DNA from: Myxococcota bacterium
GTDB taxonomy: Bacteria; Myxococcota_A; UBA796; CAJQPC01
Direction: 5' to 3'
Assembly (NCBI GenBank): GCA_023150845.1
Contig: JAKLKD010000042.1
Coordinates: 1 to 33,248 of the forward strand
DNA length: 33,248 nucleotides
Below the pieces are notes generated by a model. It was not told where the DNA came from. It saw only the letters and a program-made list of their open reading frames with translations, and made no database searches. Shown here one piece after another: positions 6,460 to 16,050 of this stretch (positions are counted from its first letter, which is position 1; each line of letters opens with the position of its first letter). The position numbers and the translations under genes are program-made.

Positions 6460-7299
6460 TCAGCGCCCGAGGCGCCCGGTGACCCACTTCTGGAGGCCCG
6501 GCGTGAGCTTGGGCACCCCTCGAGATCCGGGACGGTCGGGGGCGCGGCTCTGGTGATGAACGACCTCGCCGTCCTCGGGCACCCGGCAGCGCTCGGCGAG
6601 GCCCTCGGCGGCGAGGCGCGCCCGCAGCGCGTCCCGGGTCGTCGGGCAGTGGTCCAGGGCCTCAAGGTGATTGAAGATCACGAGGCCCGGCGCGAGCTTC
6701 GCCAAGGCCACGAGCTCGTCCATCGAGAAGAGGATGTCGCCGCCGAGCCCCATGTTCGCCGCGCCCGCCGGGGCCACGATGACGTCCGGGCGCATCCGGG
6801 TGATGGCCTCGCGCACGCCGGGGCTGAGCACGGTGTCGCTCGTGAGGTAGACGCTCGGCTCGTCGGGGTGCGCGAGGTACACCCCGGCCACGGGCCCCAT
6901 CCACCAAGCCAAGGCGCCTTGGCCGTGCTGGCCGGGGATGAGCTCCACGTCGAGGCCCAGCGCGCCGTCGGTCCAGGGCTCGGCCTCTAGACCTCGGCCG
7001 CGCAGCGCCGCGGCGTCCGTCGGCGCCGCCCACACCGGCAGGCCCCGGGCCTTGAGCCAGGCCACCCCGGGGCCGTCGAGGTGATCGGGGTGCTCGTGGG
7101 TGATGATCACGCCGCTGACGTCCTGCAAGGCCGCCTCAGCCCCGGCGGGCAGGGCCACGAGGGGGTTCCGCCGCCGCCCGCCGCCGAAGAGCTTGAAGCC
7201 CGGCATCACCCCCGGCGCCGAGAGCATGGGGTCGATGAGCAGGCGGTGGGGGCCGAGCTGGAGGATCGCCGTGGCGTTGCGAAGGTGGTGGAGCTGCAT
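6460..7299 (-). CDS. MBL-fold metallo-hydrolase
   Basis: A 279-residue metallo-beta-lactamase-fold hydrolase. The metal-binding motif HEHPDH is at residues 68-73 (HxHxDH). It is followed by further ligand-like positions, PGQHG, then SDT (in YLTSDTVLS), and later NHLEALDH, which fit the UlaG-like / general metal-dependent hydrolase branch. The N-terminal strand pattern HHLRNATAILQLG..RLLIDPML is also typical of that branch. The substrate is unknown. An ATG at 7347 would add 16 residues; 7299 gives the usual family N-terminus. It is divergent from the LysR-type regulator starting at 7409, the classic arrangement of a LysR protein and its target gene, so regulation by that neighbour is likely. 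Confidence 0.85.
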   Translation of the reverse strand: MQLHHLRNATAILQLGPHRLLIDPMLSAPGVMPGFKLFGGGRRRNPLVALPAGAEAALQDVSGVIITHEHPDHLDGPGVAWLKARGLPVWAAPTDAAALRGRGLEAEPWTDGALGLDVELIPGQHGQGALAWWMGPVAGVYLAHPDEPSVYLTSDTVLSPGVREAITRMRPDVIVAPAGAANMGLGGDILFSMDELVALAKLAPGLVIFNHLEALDHCPTTRDALRARLAAEGLAERCRVPEDGEVVHHQSRAPDRPGSRGVPKLTPGLQKWVTGRLGR

Positions 7300-7408
7300 C
7301 GTCGCCTCTGGTGGGAGGCTCCTCTCTACGTCGCCCCAACGCTGCATGAAAGAGGCTAAGATCGCGGCGTCATCATCCGTTTTTGCAGCGTCGTGCCGGA
7401 GGTGCCCC
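7300..7408. promoter_or_regulatory. Divergent control region between the MBL hydrolase and LysR genes
   Basis: A 109-base gap between divergently transcribed genes, expected to hold both promoters and a LysR-binding site. It includes a locally AT-richer stretch (about 7346-7386). I could not find a convincing T-N11-A box or -35/-10 pair, so only the arrangement supports this entry. Confidence 0.3.
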
Positions 7409-8314
7409 GTGGACTGGTCGCTCTTGTGCACCTTTGAGGCCGTCGCCCGGCTAGGGAGCGTCAGCGCGGCGGCCAAGGCCCTCGGCGTGAGCCAGTCCAC
7501 GGTGAGCCGCCACCTCGACCGGCTGGAGGCCGAGGCGCGCTCGCCGCTGGTCACCCGGGAGCGCCCGACGCGGCTCACCGAGCGCGGGGCCCGGCTCTTG
7601 TCGTCGATGGCGCCGATGGTCGAGGGCGCCTTGGCCGCGCGCTCCGCCTTGGAGGACGAGGACGAGCTCGTCGGGGAGGTCACGATCGCGACGGTGGCCG
7701 AGGTCTCCCGCTGGGTCTTGAGCCCCCGGCTCCCGGCGCTGCTCACGCGCCACCCCCAGCTCCGCCTCCGGGTGCTCACGGGCAACCAGGTCCTGAGCCT
7801 CGCCGCCGGGGAGGCCGACCTCGCCCTGCGCCTCGCCCGCCCCGAGACCGGCGATCTCGTCGTGCGCCGCGTCGGCGTGTTTGATCACGCCCTGTTCGTC
7901 GCCGATCCCGTCGAGGCCGCGCCGGGCCTGCCTTGGCTCGGCCTCACCGGGTCGCTGGCGGCCATCCCCGAACAACAGCACGCCCAGCGCGCCTTCCCCG
8001 ATCGCCCGGCGCGGCTCCTCGTCGAGGACGTGGAGTCCTTGGCCTTGGCGGTCGCGGCGGGCCTCGGCGTGGCCATCCTGCCCCGGGCCTTGGCGGCGCG
8101 GGTGGGCGGGCTCAAGGAGGTGCGCCCAGAAGACGTCGGGGCGCGGGCGCTCGGCCCGGTCGCGGATCGAGGGCTGTGGCTTGTGGTGCACCGAGCCCGG
8201 CAGAGGCTGCCTCGGGTGCGCGCCGTGGCCCGTTGGATCTTGGGGGAGGAGGATCCTGCCCCGCCCGATGACACCCCGACGCAAACTTCGCTCCGGACTT
8301 TCCCGCGGAGTTGA
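7409..8314 (+). CDS. LysR-family transcriptional regulator
   Basis: A 301-residue LysR-type regulator. The winged helix-turn-helix occupies residues 1-60 (MDWSLLCTFEAVARLGSV, then AAAKALGVSQSTVSRHLDRLE). The effector-binding domain follows from about residue 90 (GEVTIATVAEVSRWVLSPRLP, ending in VAAGLGVAILPRALA). The start is GTG 7409, preceded by GGAGG at 7398-7402; the frame is open further upstream, but that region overlaps the divergent hydrolase and is not needed by the family. The C-terminal 20 residues are Pro/Thr-rich and probably disordered. It probably autoregulates and controls the divergent MBL-fold hydrolase; the inducer is unknown. Confidence 0.9.
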   Translation: MDWSLLCTFEAVARLGSVSAAAKALGVSQSTVSRHLDRLEAEARSPLVTRERPTRLTERGARLLSSMAPMVEGALAARSALEDEDELVGEVTIATVAEVSRWVLSPRLPALLTRHPQLRLRVLTGNQVLSLAAGEADLALRLARPETGDLVVRRVGVFDHALFVADPVEAAPGLPWLGLTGSLAAIPEQQHAQRAFPDRPARLLVEDVESLALAVAAGLGVAILPRALAARVGGLKEVRPEDVGARALGPVADRGLWLVVHRARQRLPRVRAVARWILGEEDPAPPDDTPTQTSLRTFPRS

Positions 8315-8368
8315 TCTACGCTAAGGCGTCTCTCCCCGACGCGCTCTCGGAGCCAACCCCCCCGCCTT

Positions 8369-9298
8369 ATGCCTGCGGACGACGAGGAATCCTGGGTCAT
8401 CCGCCTCTTGGCTCCCCCTGCGGCCGCCCTGCCGCCTGAGGTTCGGGTCGGGATCGGCGACGACGCGGCGGTCTTGGCCGATGGTCGGGTGCTCACCGTC
8501 GACACCATGGTCGAAGGGGTGCATTGGGACGCGCGCTCCGCCCCGGCGGATGTCGGCGCCAAGCTCGCCTTGGTGAACGCCTCGGACGTCGCGGCCTGCG
8601 GCGCCGTGCCGACCCTCGCGCTCCTGTCGATGTCTCTGCCGAACCCCGTGGATCGCGCCTGGGTAGAGGGCTTCGCCGAGGGGCTCCGGGAGGGCCTCGC
8701 CGCCTGCGGCGCCGCGCTCATCGGCGGCGACACCACCCGGAGCGCCGGGGGCGTCGTCGTGAGCCTCACCATGCTCGGCCAGCTCCAGGCCGCGCCGCTC
8801 CTGCGCCAGAACGCCGAGGTCGGCGACGACCTCTGGGTGAGCGGCACCTTAGGCGACGCCAGCTTGGGCTTCGCCACCTCGGCCCCCGAGGGCCTCCGCG
8901 CCTTACGCCGCCCCACGCCTCCTCTGGCCCTCGGCCCGGCCTTGGCCGCCCGGGGGCTCTCGCGGGCGGCGATGGACCTCTCCGACGGACTCGCCACGGA
9001 CCTCCCCCGGCTCTGCGCCGCGGCGGGGGTCGGCGCTGAGGTCTGGCCTGAGGCCCTCCCCGCGTCAGACGAGCTGCGCGCCTCCGGCGCCGACCCGATC
9101 CCTCACCAGGTCGGCTTCGGCGACGACTACCAGCTCGTGTTCACCGCGCTACCCGCGCGTCACGACGACCTCCTCGCGCTCGGCGCCGACCTCGGTCTGC
9201 GCCTCAGCAAGATCGGCCGCGTGACCCAAGGCCCAGAGGTGACCCTCCGCGGTCACGCCTGGCCTCGGAGCTGGCAGCACTTCCCTGGACCTCAATGA
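8369..9298 (+). CDS. thiL: Thiamine-monophosphate kinase
   Basis: A 309-residue ThiL, which phosphorylates thiamine monophosphate to thiamine diphosphate, the last step of coenzyme B1 synthesis, in the cytoplasm. Family motifs are visible in order: GIGDDAAVL (residues about 29-37, ATP/Mg binding), TVDTMVEGVHW (about 49-59), KLALVNASDVAACGA, LIGGDTTRS, VSGTLGDA, MDLSDGLATDLPRL and GFGDDYQLVFT. The length is normal (E. coli 325). No thiamine riboswitch (THI box) is recognisable in the 54 bases upstream. Its stop overlaps the ATG of the following transporter (ATGA at 9295-9298), which couples a vitamin kinase to two CNNM/CorC-type proteins. ThiL needs magnesium, so a link to magnesium homeostasis is possible but is inference. 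Confidence 0.95.
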   Translation: MPADDEESWVIRLLAPPAAALPPEVRVGIGDDAAVLADGRVLTVDTMVEGVHWDARSAPADVGAKLALVNASDVAACGAVPTLALLSMSLPNPVDRAWVEGFAEGLREGLAACGAALIGGDTTRSAGGVVVSLTMLGQLQAAPLLRQNAEVGDDLWVSGTLGDASLGFATSAPEGLRALRRPTPPLALGPALAARGLSRAAMDLSDGLATDLPRLCAAAGVGAEVWPEALPASDELRASGADPIPHQVGFGDDYQLVFTALPARHDDLLALGADLGLRLSKIGRVTQGPEVTLRGHAWPRSWQHFPGPQ

Positions 9299-10659
9299 CC
9301 GACCCAGTCCCCTTATCGGGGCTCCTCCCGCTGATCGGCGGCGCCGCCGCTGAGATCGACCTCGCGCCAGCGCTCGCCCTCGCCGCGACCTTGCTCTGCT
9401 TCTCGGCGATGTTCTCGGCGTCAGAGACGGCGATCTTCTCGCTCCAGGCCACAGATCGGGAGCACCTCAAGCGGGAGGGGCTGCCCGGCGCCTTGGTCGA
9501 GGCCCTGCGGAGCGACAAGCGGCGCACCTTGCCGTCGATCCTCATCGGCAACGAGCTGGTCAACATCTCGCTCTCCGCGGTGTTCGCGAGCCTCATCCTC
9601 ACCTTGAGCCCCACCCGGCCCTGGCTGAACCTCGTCGTCGCGACGCCGCTGCTGATCCTCTTCGGTGAGGTGACGCCGAAGACCTTGGCCATGGCGAACC
9701 CGCGCCGGGCCGCCTTGTTCTTGGCCCGCCCGCTCACGTTCTGGTCGTTGATGATCACCCCGGCGCGCTGGCTCTTGATGCTCATCGCCGACTTCGCCCT
9801 GCGCATCTTCGGCGTCGACACGAGCCCCCGCTCCGAGGTGCTGCAAGAGGACGAGGTGCGCCAGCTCATCGACCAGGGCAGCAAGGCCGGGGCCATCGGC
9901 GCCAACGAGCGCGCGCTCATCGACCGCCTCTTCGACTTCTCCGACACGACGGTGTCCCGGCTGATGACGCCGCGGCCCGACATCATCGCGTTCCCGATCA
10001 ACACGCCCTTGGAGCGCCTCATCGACGAGCTGCAGCGCAGCCGGGTGAGCCGGGTGCCCATCTACCAGGGCCGCATCGACAACATCCTCGGCGTGCTCCT
10101 GACCAAAGACCTCCTGCGCTTTAAGGGCCAGGGCAACCCGGGCTCAGGGGAGCTGCGGGCGCTGTTGCAGGAGGCCTTCTACGTCCCGGCGAGCAAACGC
10201 GCCGCGGACATGCTCAAGGAGTTCCAGAAGCGCCGCAGCCACATGGCCATCGTCGTCGATGAGCACGGCAGCGTCGTCGGCCTCGTCACCTTAGACGACC
10301 TCCTCGGCGAGCTCGTCGGTGAGCTGCTCGACGAGCAGGACGACGACTCCCAGGAGGCTGTGCCCGTGGGCCACGGCGTGTGGACGGTCATCGGCGCCAT
10401 GGACGTGGACGACTTCCAGGAGCGCCTCGGCATCACGCTCCCCGAGGGCGAGTACCACACCGTCGGTGGCTTCATCTTGGACCGTGTCGGGCACATCCCC
10501 GAGAAGGGGGAGCGGGTGGTGCATGAGGGCCACGTCTTTGAGGTGATCGGCGTCGATCACCGCCGCATCACCAAGGTCAGCGTGCGGCCCCTGGAGCAGC
10601 CTGAGAGCGACGAGAGCGGCGACGCGGCGAAGGCCCGCCGCGACGAGGGGGAGGCATGA
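9295..10659 (+). CDS. CNNM/CorC-HlyC-type transporter (DUF21, CBS pair, CorC_HlyC)
   Basis: A 454-residue membrane protein of the hemolysin-C/CorC/CNNM family, linked in other organisms to magnesium or cobalt movement. Residues about 25-205 are the CNNM (DUF21) membrane domain, with the signature SASETAIFS, then IGNELVNIS, then FGEVTPKT. Residues about 225-345 form two CBS domains (VSRLMTPRPDIIAFP and HMAIVVDEHGSVVGLVTLDDLL), followed by an acidic loop (DEQDDDSQE). The CorC_HlyC domain spans about 360-435 (YHTVGGFILDRVGHIPEKGE). The C-terminal tail is charged. It starts inside the thiL stop and its own stop overlaps the ATG of a second family member. Head-to-tail pairs of this family are common in bacteria and may act as heterodimers. 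Confidence 0.92.
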   Translation: MTDPVPLSGLLPLIGGAAAEIDLAPALALAATLLCFSAMFSASETAIFSLQATDREHLKREGLPGALVEALRSDKRRTLPSILIGNELVNISLSAVFASLILTLSPTRPWLNLVVATPLLILFGEVTPKTLAMANPRRAALFLARPLTFWSLMITPARWLLMLIADFALRIFGVDTSPRSEVLQEDEVRQLIDQGSKAGAIGANERALIDRLFDFSDTTVSRLMTPRPDIIAFPINTPLERLIDELQRSRVSRVPIYQGRIDNILGVLLTKDLLRFKGQGNPGSGELRALLQEAFYVPASKRAADMLKEFQKRRSHMAIVVDEHGSVVGLVTLDDLLGELVGELLDEQDDDSQEAVPVGHGVWTVIGAMDVDDFQERLGITLPEGEYHTVGGFILDRVGHIPEKGERVVHEGHVFEVIGVDHRRITKVSVRPLEQPESDESGDAAKARRDEGEA

Positions 10660-11921
10660 ACCTCACCCTCGCCCTCACGCTCTTGGCCGTGTTTGTCATC
10701 ACCGAGGGCTTCTTCTCTGGGAGTGAGCTCGCGGTGGTGAGCGCCGACCGCCTCCGGCTCAAGGCCCGGGCTGAAGACGGCGACCGCGGCTCCGCCTTGG
10801 TGCTCAAGATGTTGTCTAAGCCGAGCCACCTGCTCGGCACCTGCCTCATCGGCACAAACATCAGCGCGGTGTCGTCGTCTACGGTCGTCACCGCGGCGAT
10901 GGTCCACGCCTGGGGCGACGACCTCGGCGGCGTCATCGCCGTGGCCACCTTGGTGCCCGTGGTGCTGCTCTTCGGCGAGCTCATCCCCAAGAGCATCTTC
11001 GAGAGCTACGCCGACACCCTCGCGCCGAAGGTGGTGTTCCCGCTCTACGTCTTCTCCGTGCTCTTTTACCCGGCGCTCAAGCTCCTGGAGCTCATCACCG
11101 ACGGCCTGCGCCGCGGCCTCGGCGTGAGCGGCGAGGGCCAGGCGATCAGCCGTGAGGTCATCCAGAACCTCCTCGACAACGAGCGCACCACGGCGCTGGA
11201 CGAGGGGGACCGCGAGCTGATGCTGCGGGTGTTTGAGTTCTCCTCGGCCACGGTCGAGGACGTGATGAAGCCGCTCATCGAGGTCGTGTCGATGCCTGAG
11301 AGCGCCACGGCCGCCGAGGCCATCGCGCTCATGGTCGAGCACGGCTACTCCCGGATGCCGATCTTCCAGGGCCGCGTCGATCAGGTCACGGGCATGTTGC
11401 ACCACAACGACCTCTTGTTCTTGAGCGACCTCTCCACCCCGATCCGTGAGGTCGCCCGCCCGGCGATCTTTGTGCCCGAGAGCAAAAAGATCGAGGAGCT
11501 CTTTCAAGAGATGCGCCGCACCCGCCAGCGTGTGGTCGTGCCCGTGGACGAGTACGGCGGCGCCGTCGGCCTGCTCACCATGGAGGACATCCTGGAGGAG
11601 CTCGTCGGCGAGATCGACGACGAGTACGACGAGCGCACCCGCGCCGCGAGGAAGGTCGGCCCCGACACCTGGGTGATCTCCGCCCGCGCCGAGGCCGAGC
11701 TGCTCGACTCCTCCTTGGGCTTTGAGCTGCCTGAAGGCGACTTCGACACCCTCGCGGGCTTCATCCTCGTGCGCCTCGGCCGCGTGCCGACGGTGGGGGA
11801 GAAGGTGCTGGAGGGCCCCTGGGAGCTCGTCGTTCACAAAGCGAACGACCGCGCCATTCTAGAGGTGAGGATGCGTCGGCTCGACGGCCCCAAACGTGCG
11901 GACCGGACGGCGTCGGCCTGA
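10656..11921 (+). CDS. Second CNNM/CorC-HlyC-type transporter
   Basis: A 421-residue paralogue of the preceding gene, translationally coupled to it by an ATGA overlap at 10656-10659. The membrane domain (about 1-170) carries FFSGSELAVVSADRLRL, LIGTNISAV and LFGELIPKSIFE. The CBS pair (about 200-325) contains VEDVMKPLIEV and VVVPVDEYGGAVGLLTMEDIL. An acidic EIDDEYDE stretch and a CorC_HlyC domain (FDTLAGFILVRLGRVPTVGE) follow. Sequence identity with the first copy is low outside the motifs, so the duplication is old and the two probably have distinct roles or form a heteromer. No terminator with a T-tract follows; a short inverted repeat lies at 11942-11959. Confidence 0.92.
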   Translation: MNLTLALTLLAVFVITEGFFSGSELAVVSADRLRLKARAEDGDRGSALVLKMLSKPSHLLGTCLIGTNISAVSSSTVVTAAMVHAWGDDLGGVIAVATLVPVVLLFGELIPKSIFESYADTLAPKVVFPLYVFSVLFYPALKLLELITDGLRRGLGVSGEGQAISREVIQNLLDNERTTALDEGDRELMLRVFEFSSATVEDVMKPLIEVVSMPESATAAEAIALMVEHGYSRMPIFQGRVDQVTGMLHHNDLLFLSDLSTPIREVARPAIFVPESKKIEELFQEMRRTRQRVVVPVDEYGGAVGLLTMEDILEELVGEIDDEYDERTRAARKVGPDTWVISARAEAELLDSSLGFELPEGDFDTLAGFILVRLGRVPTVGEKVLEGPWELVVHKANDRAILEVRMRRLDGPKRADRTASA

Positions 11922-11941
11922 CGATCGGGATAGGGTGAAGC

Positions 11942-11959
11942 TGGGCCCGTGACGGCCCA
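11942..11959. repeat. Inverted repeat before the dehydrogenase gene
   Basis: TGGGCC-CGTGAC-GGCCCA, perfect 6-base arms with a 6-base loop, three bases before the ribosome-binding site (AAGGAGG, 11962-11968) of the alcohol dehydrogenase. It may be a weak terminator for the thiL operon, an operator, or an RNA hairpin affecting translation of the next gene. Confidence 0.35.
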
Positions 11960-11973
11960 AGAAGGAGGCACGG

Positions 11974-13182
11974 ATGAGAGCCATCGTCTTGGAGGCCGAC
12001 TGGGATCCCCGCCCGGGCTTTCGCCTGACCGCGGCTGAGCGTGAGGCGAAGAAGGCGATGGGCAGCGCGGTCTGGCGCCACCCCCGCTTCGCCGCCGCCC
12101 GCCTCAGCGACCCGGCGCCGGGCCCGCGGGACGTCGTCATTCAGGTCCGCGCCTGCGGCGTCTGCGGCTCAGACACCCACTGCTACGAGACCGACGCCGA
12201 GGGCTACATCATCTTCTCCGGCCCCGTGCGCCTGCCCGTCGTCCCCGGCCACGAGTACACCGGGGTCGTCGTCGCCAAAGGCGCTGAGGTCCGCAACCTG
12301 CACGTCGGCGATCTCGTCGCCGCCGAAGGAATGCTCAACTGCGGCGTGTGTGAGGCCTGCCGCGTCGGGCGGCCCAACCAGTGCCCGCACCTGGAGATGG
12401 TCGGCTTCTCGGCGCCGGGCGCCTACGCCGAGTACATCGTCACCGAGGAGCGCTTCTGCTGGAGCCTCAACGGCCTCGCTCAGCGCGTCGGCGACGCCCA
12501 GCGCGCCCTGGAGCTCGGCGCGCTCATCGAGCCCATCGCCTGCTCCTACAACGGCGTCTTCGTCTCGGGCCGGGGGATGCGCCCGGGGGACCACGTCGTC
12601 GTTCACGGCTGCGGGCCCATCGGCCTCGGCGCCATCGCCTTGGCCCGGGCGGCCGGGGCGGCGACGATCCTCGCCTTCGACGTCTCTCCCGCGCGCTGTG
12701 AGGTGGCCTTGGCCATGGGCGCCGATGAGGCCCACGATCCGCGCAAGCTCAGCGAGGAGGGCTCCTCCCCGGCTGAAGAGGTGCGCCGCGTCACCAAAGG
12801 CTGGGGCGCCGATCTGCAGATTGAGGCGGCGGGCGCCGCGAAGCACACCATGCCCGAGATCGAGCGGTCGTTTGCGCCAGGGGGCCAGATGATCTACCTC
12901 GGGCGCACCGGAGAGCGCGCGCCGGTGATGCTCGACGCGCTCGTCACTGGCGCCTCCAGCATCTCCGGCTCTCGTGGACACGTCGGCGGCGGCTGTTTTC
13001 CTCAGGTGATCCGCCTCTTGGAGCGGGATCTCCTAAGGGCTGAGCCTATGATCACCTCGCGGCTGCCCTTCGACGAGGCCCTCGGCGCCCTCGCGCAGAG
13101 CTGCACGCGCCAAGACGGAAAGATCATGCTCGTGTACGATCAAGCCGCTCAGGCCCTCTCTGCGGGGGGCATGACCACTTAA
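11974..13182 (+). CDS. Zinc-dependent medium-chain alcohol dehydrogenase
   Basis: A 402-residue NAD(P)-dependent alcohol dehydrogenase of the medium-chain (MDR) superfamily, cytoplasmic. Catalytic zinc site: Cys64 in CGVCGSDTH and His93-Glu94 in PGHEYTG. Structural zinc: Cys123, Cys126, Cys129 and Cys137 with canonical C-x2-C-x2-C-x7-C spacing. Rossmann fold: GCGPIGLG from 212, followed by FDVSPARCEVALAMGAD. The overall pattern is closest to the threonine/sorbitol dehydrogenase branch. It has an extra N-terminal segment of about 40 residues (WDPRPGF...WRHPRFAA) before the usual start of the catalytic domain, which is unusual. The start is secure: AAGGAGG six bases before the ATG. The substrate cannot be told from sequence. 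Confidence 0.9.
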   Translation: MRAIVLEADWDPRPGFRLTAAEREAKKAMGSAVWRHPRFAAARLSDPAPGPRDVVIQVRACGVCGSDTHCYETDAEGYIIFSGPVRLPVVPGHEYTGVVVAKGAEVRNLHVGDLVAAEGMLNCGVCEACRVGRPNQCPHLEMVGFSAPGAYAEYIVTEERFCWSLNGLAQRVGDAQRALELGALIEPIACSYNGVFVSGRGMRPGDHVVVHGCGPIGLGAIALARAAGAATILAFDVSPARCEVALAMGADEAHDPRKLSEEGSSPAEEVRRVTKGWGADLQIEAAGAAKHTMPEIERSFAPGGQMIYLGRTGERAPVMLDALVTGASSISGSRGHVGGGCFPQVIRLLERDLLRAEPMITSRLPFDEALGALAQSCTRQDGKIMLVYDQAAQALSAGGMTT

Positions 13183-13210
13183 CGAAGGATCAGAGCTACA
13201 CTCTGGCCCC

Positions 13211-13260
13211 GAGAACGACATCGCCCCCTCCAGGTTCTCTGGAGAACGGGTTCATTGACG
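13211..13260 (+). promoter_or_regulatory. Control region of the Hsp70 gene: inverted repeat and -35-like box
   Basis: GTTCTC-TG-GAGAAC (13234-13247) is a perfect inverted repeat with a 2-base centre. The half-site GAGAACG also occurs at 13211-13217, 31 bases (three helical turns) upstream of the copy at 13242-13248. A TTGACG (-35-like) lies at 13255-13260, but the matching -10 position (13278-13283, GTAGTC) is poor. This suggests an operator for an unidentified regulator. It is not the CIRCE element. Confidence 0.35.
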
Positions 13261-13323
13261 TGTCCAGGCTGTCCGTGGTAGTCAGCCCTGGCAGACTCTC
13301 TTCATCCAGGCAGGCAGCGGTCC

Positions 13324-15216
<1,893 letters not shown>

Positions 15217-15219
15217 GCC

Positions 15220-15999
15220 TTGTCGAGCGACGCGGACGTCGCGCCCCCGACCTCGGCGGCGCGAATTGTCCTGGTTCATCCGCTGTTCCCCGGCAACGTG
15301 GGGGCGGCGGCGCGCGCCATGGCGAACACCGGCGTCGATGAGCTGGTGCTCGTCGACCCGCCCGCCTTTGATGTCGAGCGCGCTCGGTGGATGGCCACGG
15401 GGGGCGTGCCGATCTTGGAGCGCGCCCGTTTTGTCGGGGATGTCGCCGAGGCCGTGGAGGGCTGCACCCTCGCCGTCGGCACCTCGGCCCGGCCCCGGCG
15501 CTGGGGCTGGCCGGTGTGGTCGCCGGAGGAGCTCGCCCGGCGGGTCCACGACGGCCCGGGCCCCGTGGCGATCCTGTTTGGCCGTGAGGACTCCGGCTTA
15601 GACAACGAGAGCCTCGGCCGCTGCCAGGCCGTGCTCAAGATCCCGACGGCGGCGGAGCCTAGCCTCAACCTCAGCCAGGCCGTGCTCATCGTCTGCTCGG
15701 CGATCTTTGAGGAGGGCCGCCGCCGGGGGCTCACGCAGGAGACCGAGCGTCCCCAGGCGCCGCGGCCCAAGGCCCCGAGCGACCGCGCGCCGATTGACCT
15801 CCAGCGAAAGCTCATCGAGGCGACGATGGAGGCCCTGGCCGAGACCATCTACCTCGACGGGCGTAACCCCGATCAGGTCTTCACGACCCTGTCGATCCTC
15901 TTGGAGCGCGCCCAGCCCACCCGCGCCGAGCTCGACGTGCTCCGGGGGATGGTCGCCAAGACGAGCTGGGCGCTCAAGAACGGGCCCAAACGACGCTGA
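15220..15999 (+). CDS. trmJ: TrmJ-type SPOUT RNA 2'-O-methyltransferase
   Basis: A 259-residue SPOUT-class methyltransferase of the TrmJ/TrmH family; E. coli TrmJ (246 residues) methylates the ribose of position 32 in certain tRNAs using S-adenosylmethionine. Motifs: VHPLFPGNVGAAARAMANTG (motif 1, about 17-36), ILFGREDSGLDNE (motif 2, SAM-knot region) and PSLNLSQAVLIV (motif 3). A C-terminal helical extension (SDRAPIDLQRKLIEATMEALAETIYL) matches the TrmJ dimer arm. The start is given as TTG 15220, 3 bases after the Hsp70 stop, with only a weak ribosome-binding site; translation probably depends on the upstream gene. No better ATG or GTG exists before motif 1. Exact tRNA target and position are inference. 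Confidence 0.85.
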   Translation: MSSDADVAPPTSAARIVLVHPLFPGNVGAAARAMANTGVDELVLVDPPAFDVERARWMATGGVPILERARFVGDVAEAVEGCTLAVGTSARPRRWGWPVWSPEELARRVHDGPGPVAILFGREDSGLDNESLGRCQAVLKIPTAAEPSLNLSQAVLIVCSAIFEEGRRRGLTQETERPQAPRPKAPSDRAPIDLQRKLIEATMEALAETIYLDGRNPDQVFTTLSILLERAQPTRAELDVLRGMVAKTSWALKNGPKRR

Positions 16000-16007
16000 G
16001 CCCGGGG

Positions 16008-16037
16008 GCGCCGCCCGCGCCGCCACGAGGGCGGCGC
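16008..16037. terminator. Bidirectional terminator-like hairpin
   Basis: GCGCCGCCC (16008-16016) and GGGCGGCGC (16029-16037) form a perfect 9-bp GC stem with a 12-base loop, centred in the 51-base gap between two convergent genes. There is no T-tract on either side, as is usual for very GC-rich genomes. Position and strength make a shared terminator the best reading. Confidence 0.6.
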
Positions 16038-16050
16038 AGGGGAGCGTGTC

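Noticed and set aside
8315-8368. Possible thiamine riboswitch before thiL
   Set aside because: The 54-base gap is too short and lacks the conserved THI-box sequences.
13183-13323. CIRCE or sigma-32 heat-shock promoter before the Hsp70
   Set aside because: The inverted repeat there has 6-base arms with a 2-base centre, unlike CIRCE (9-base arms, 9-base spacer), and no sigma-32 boxes are seen.
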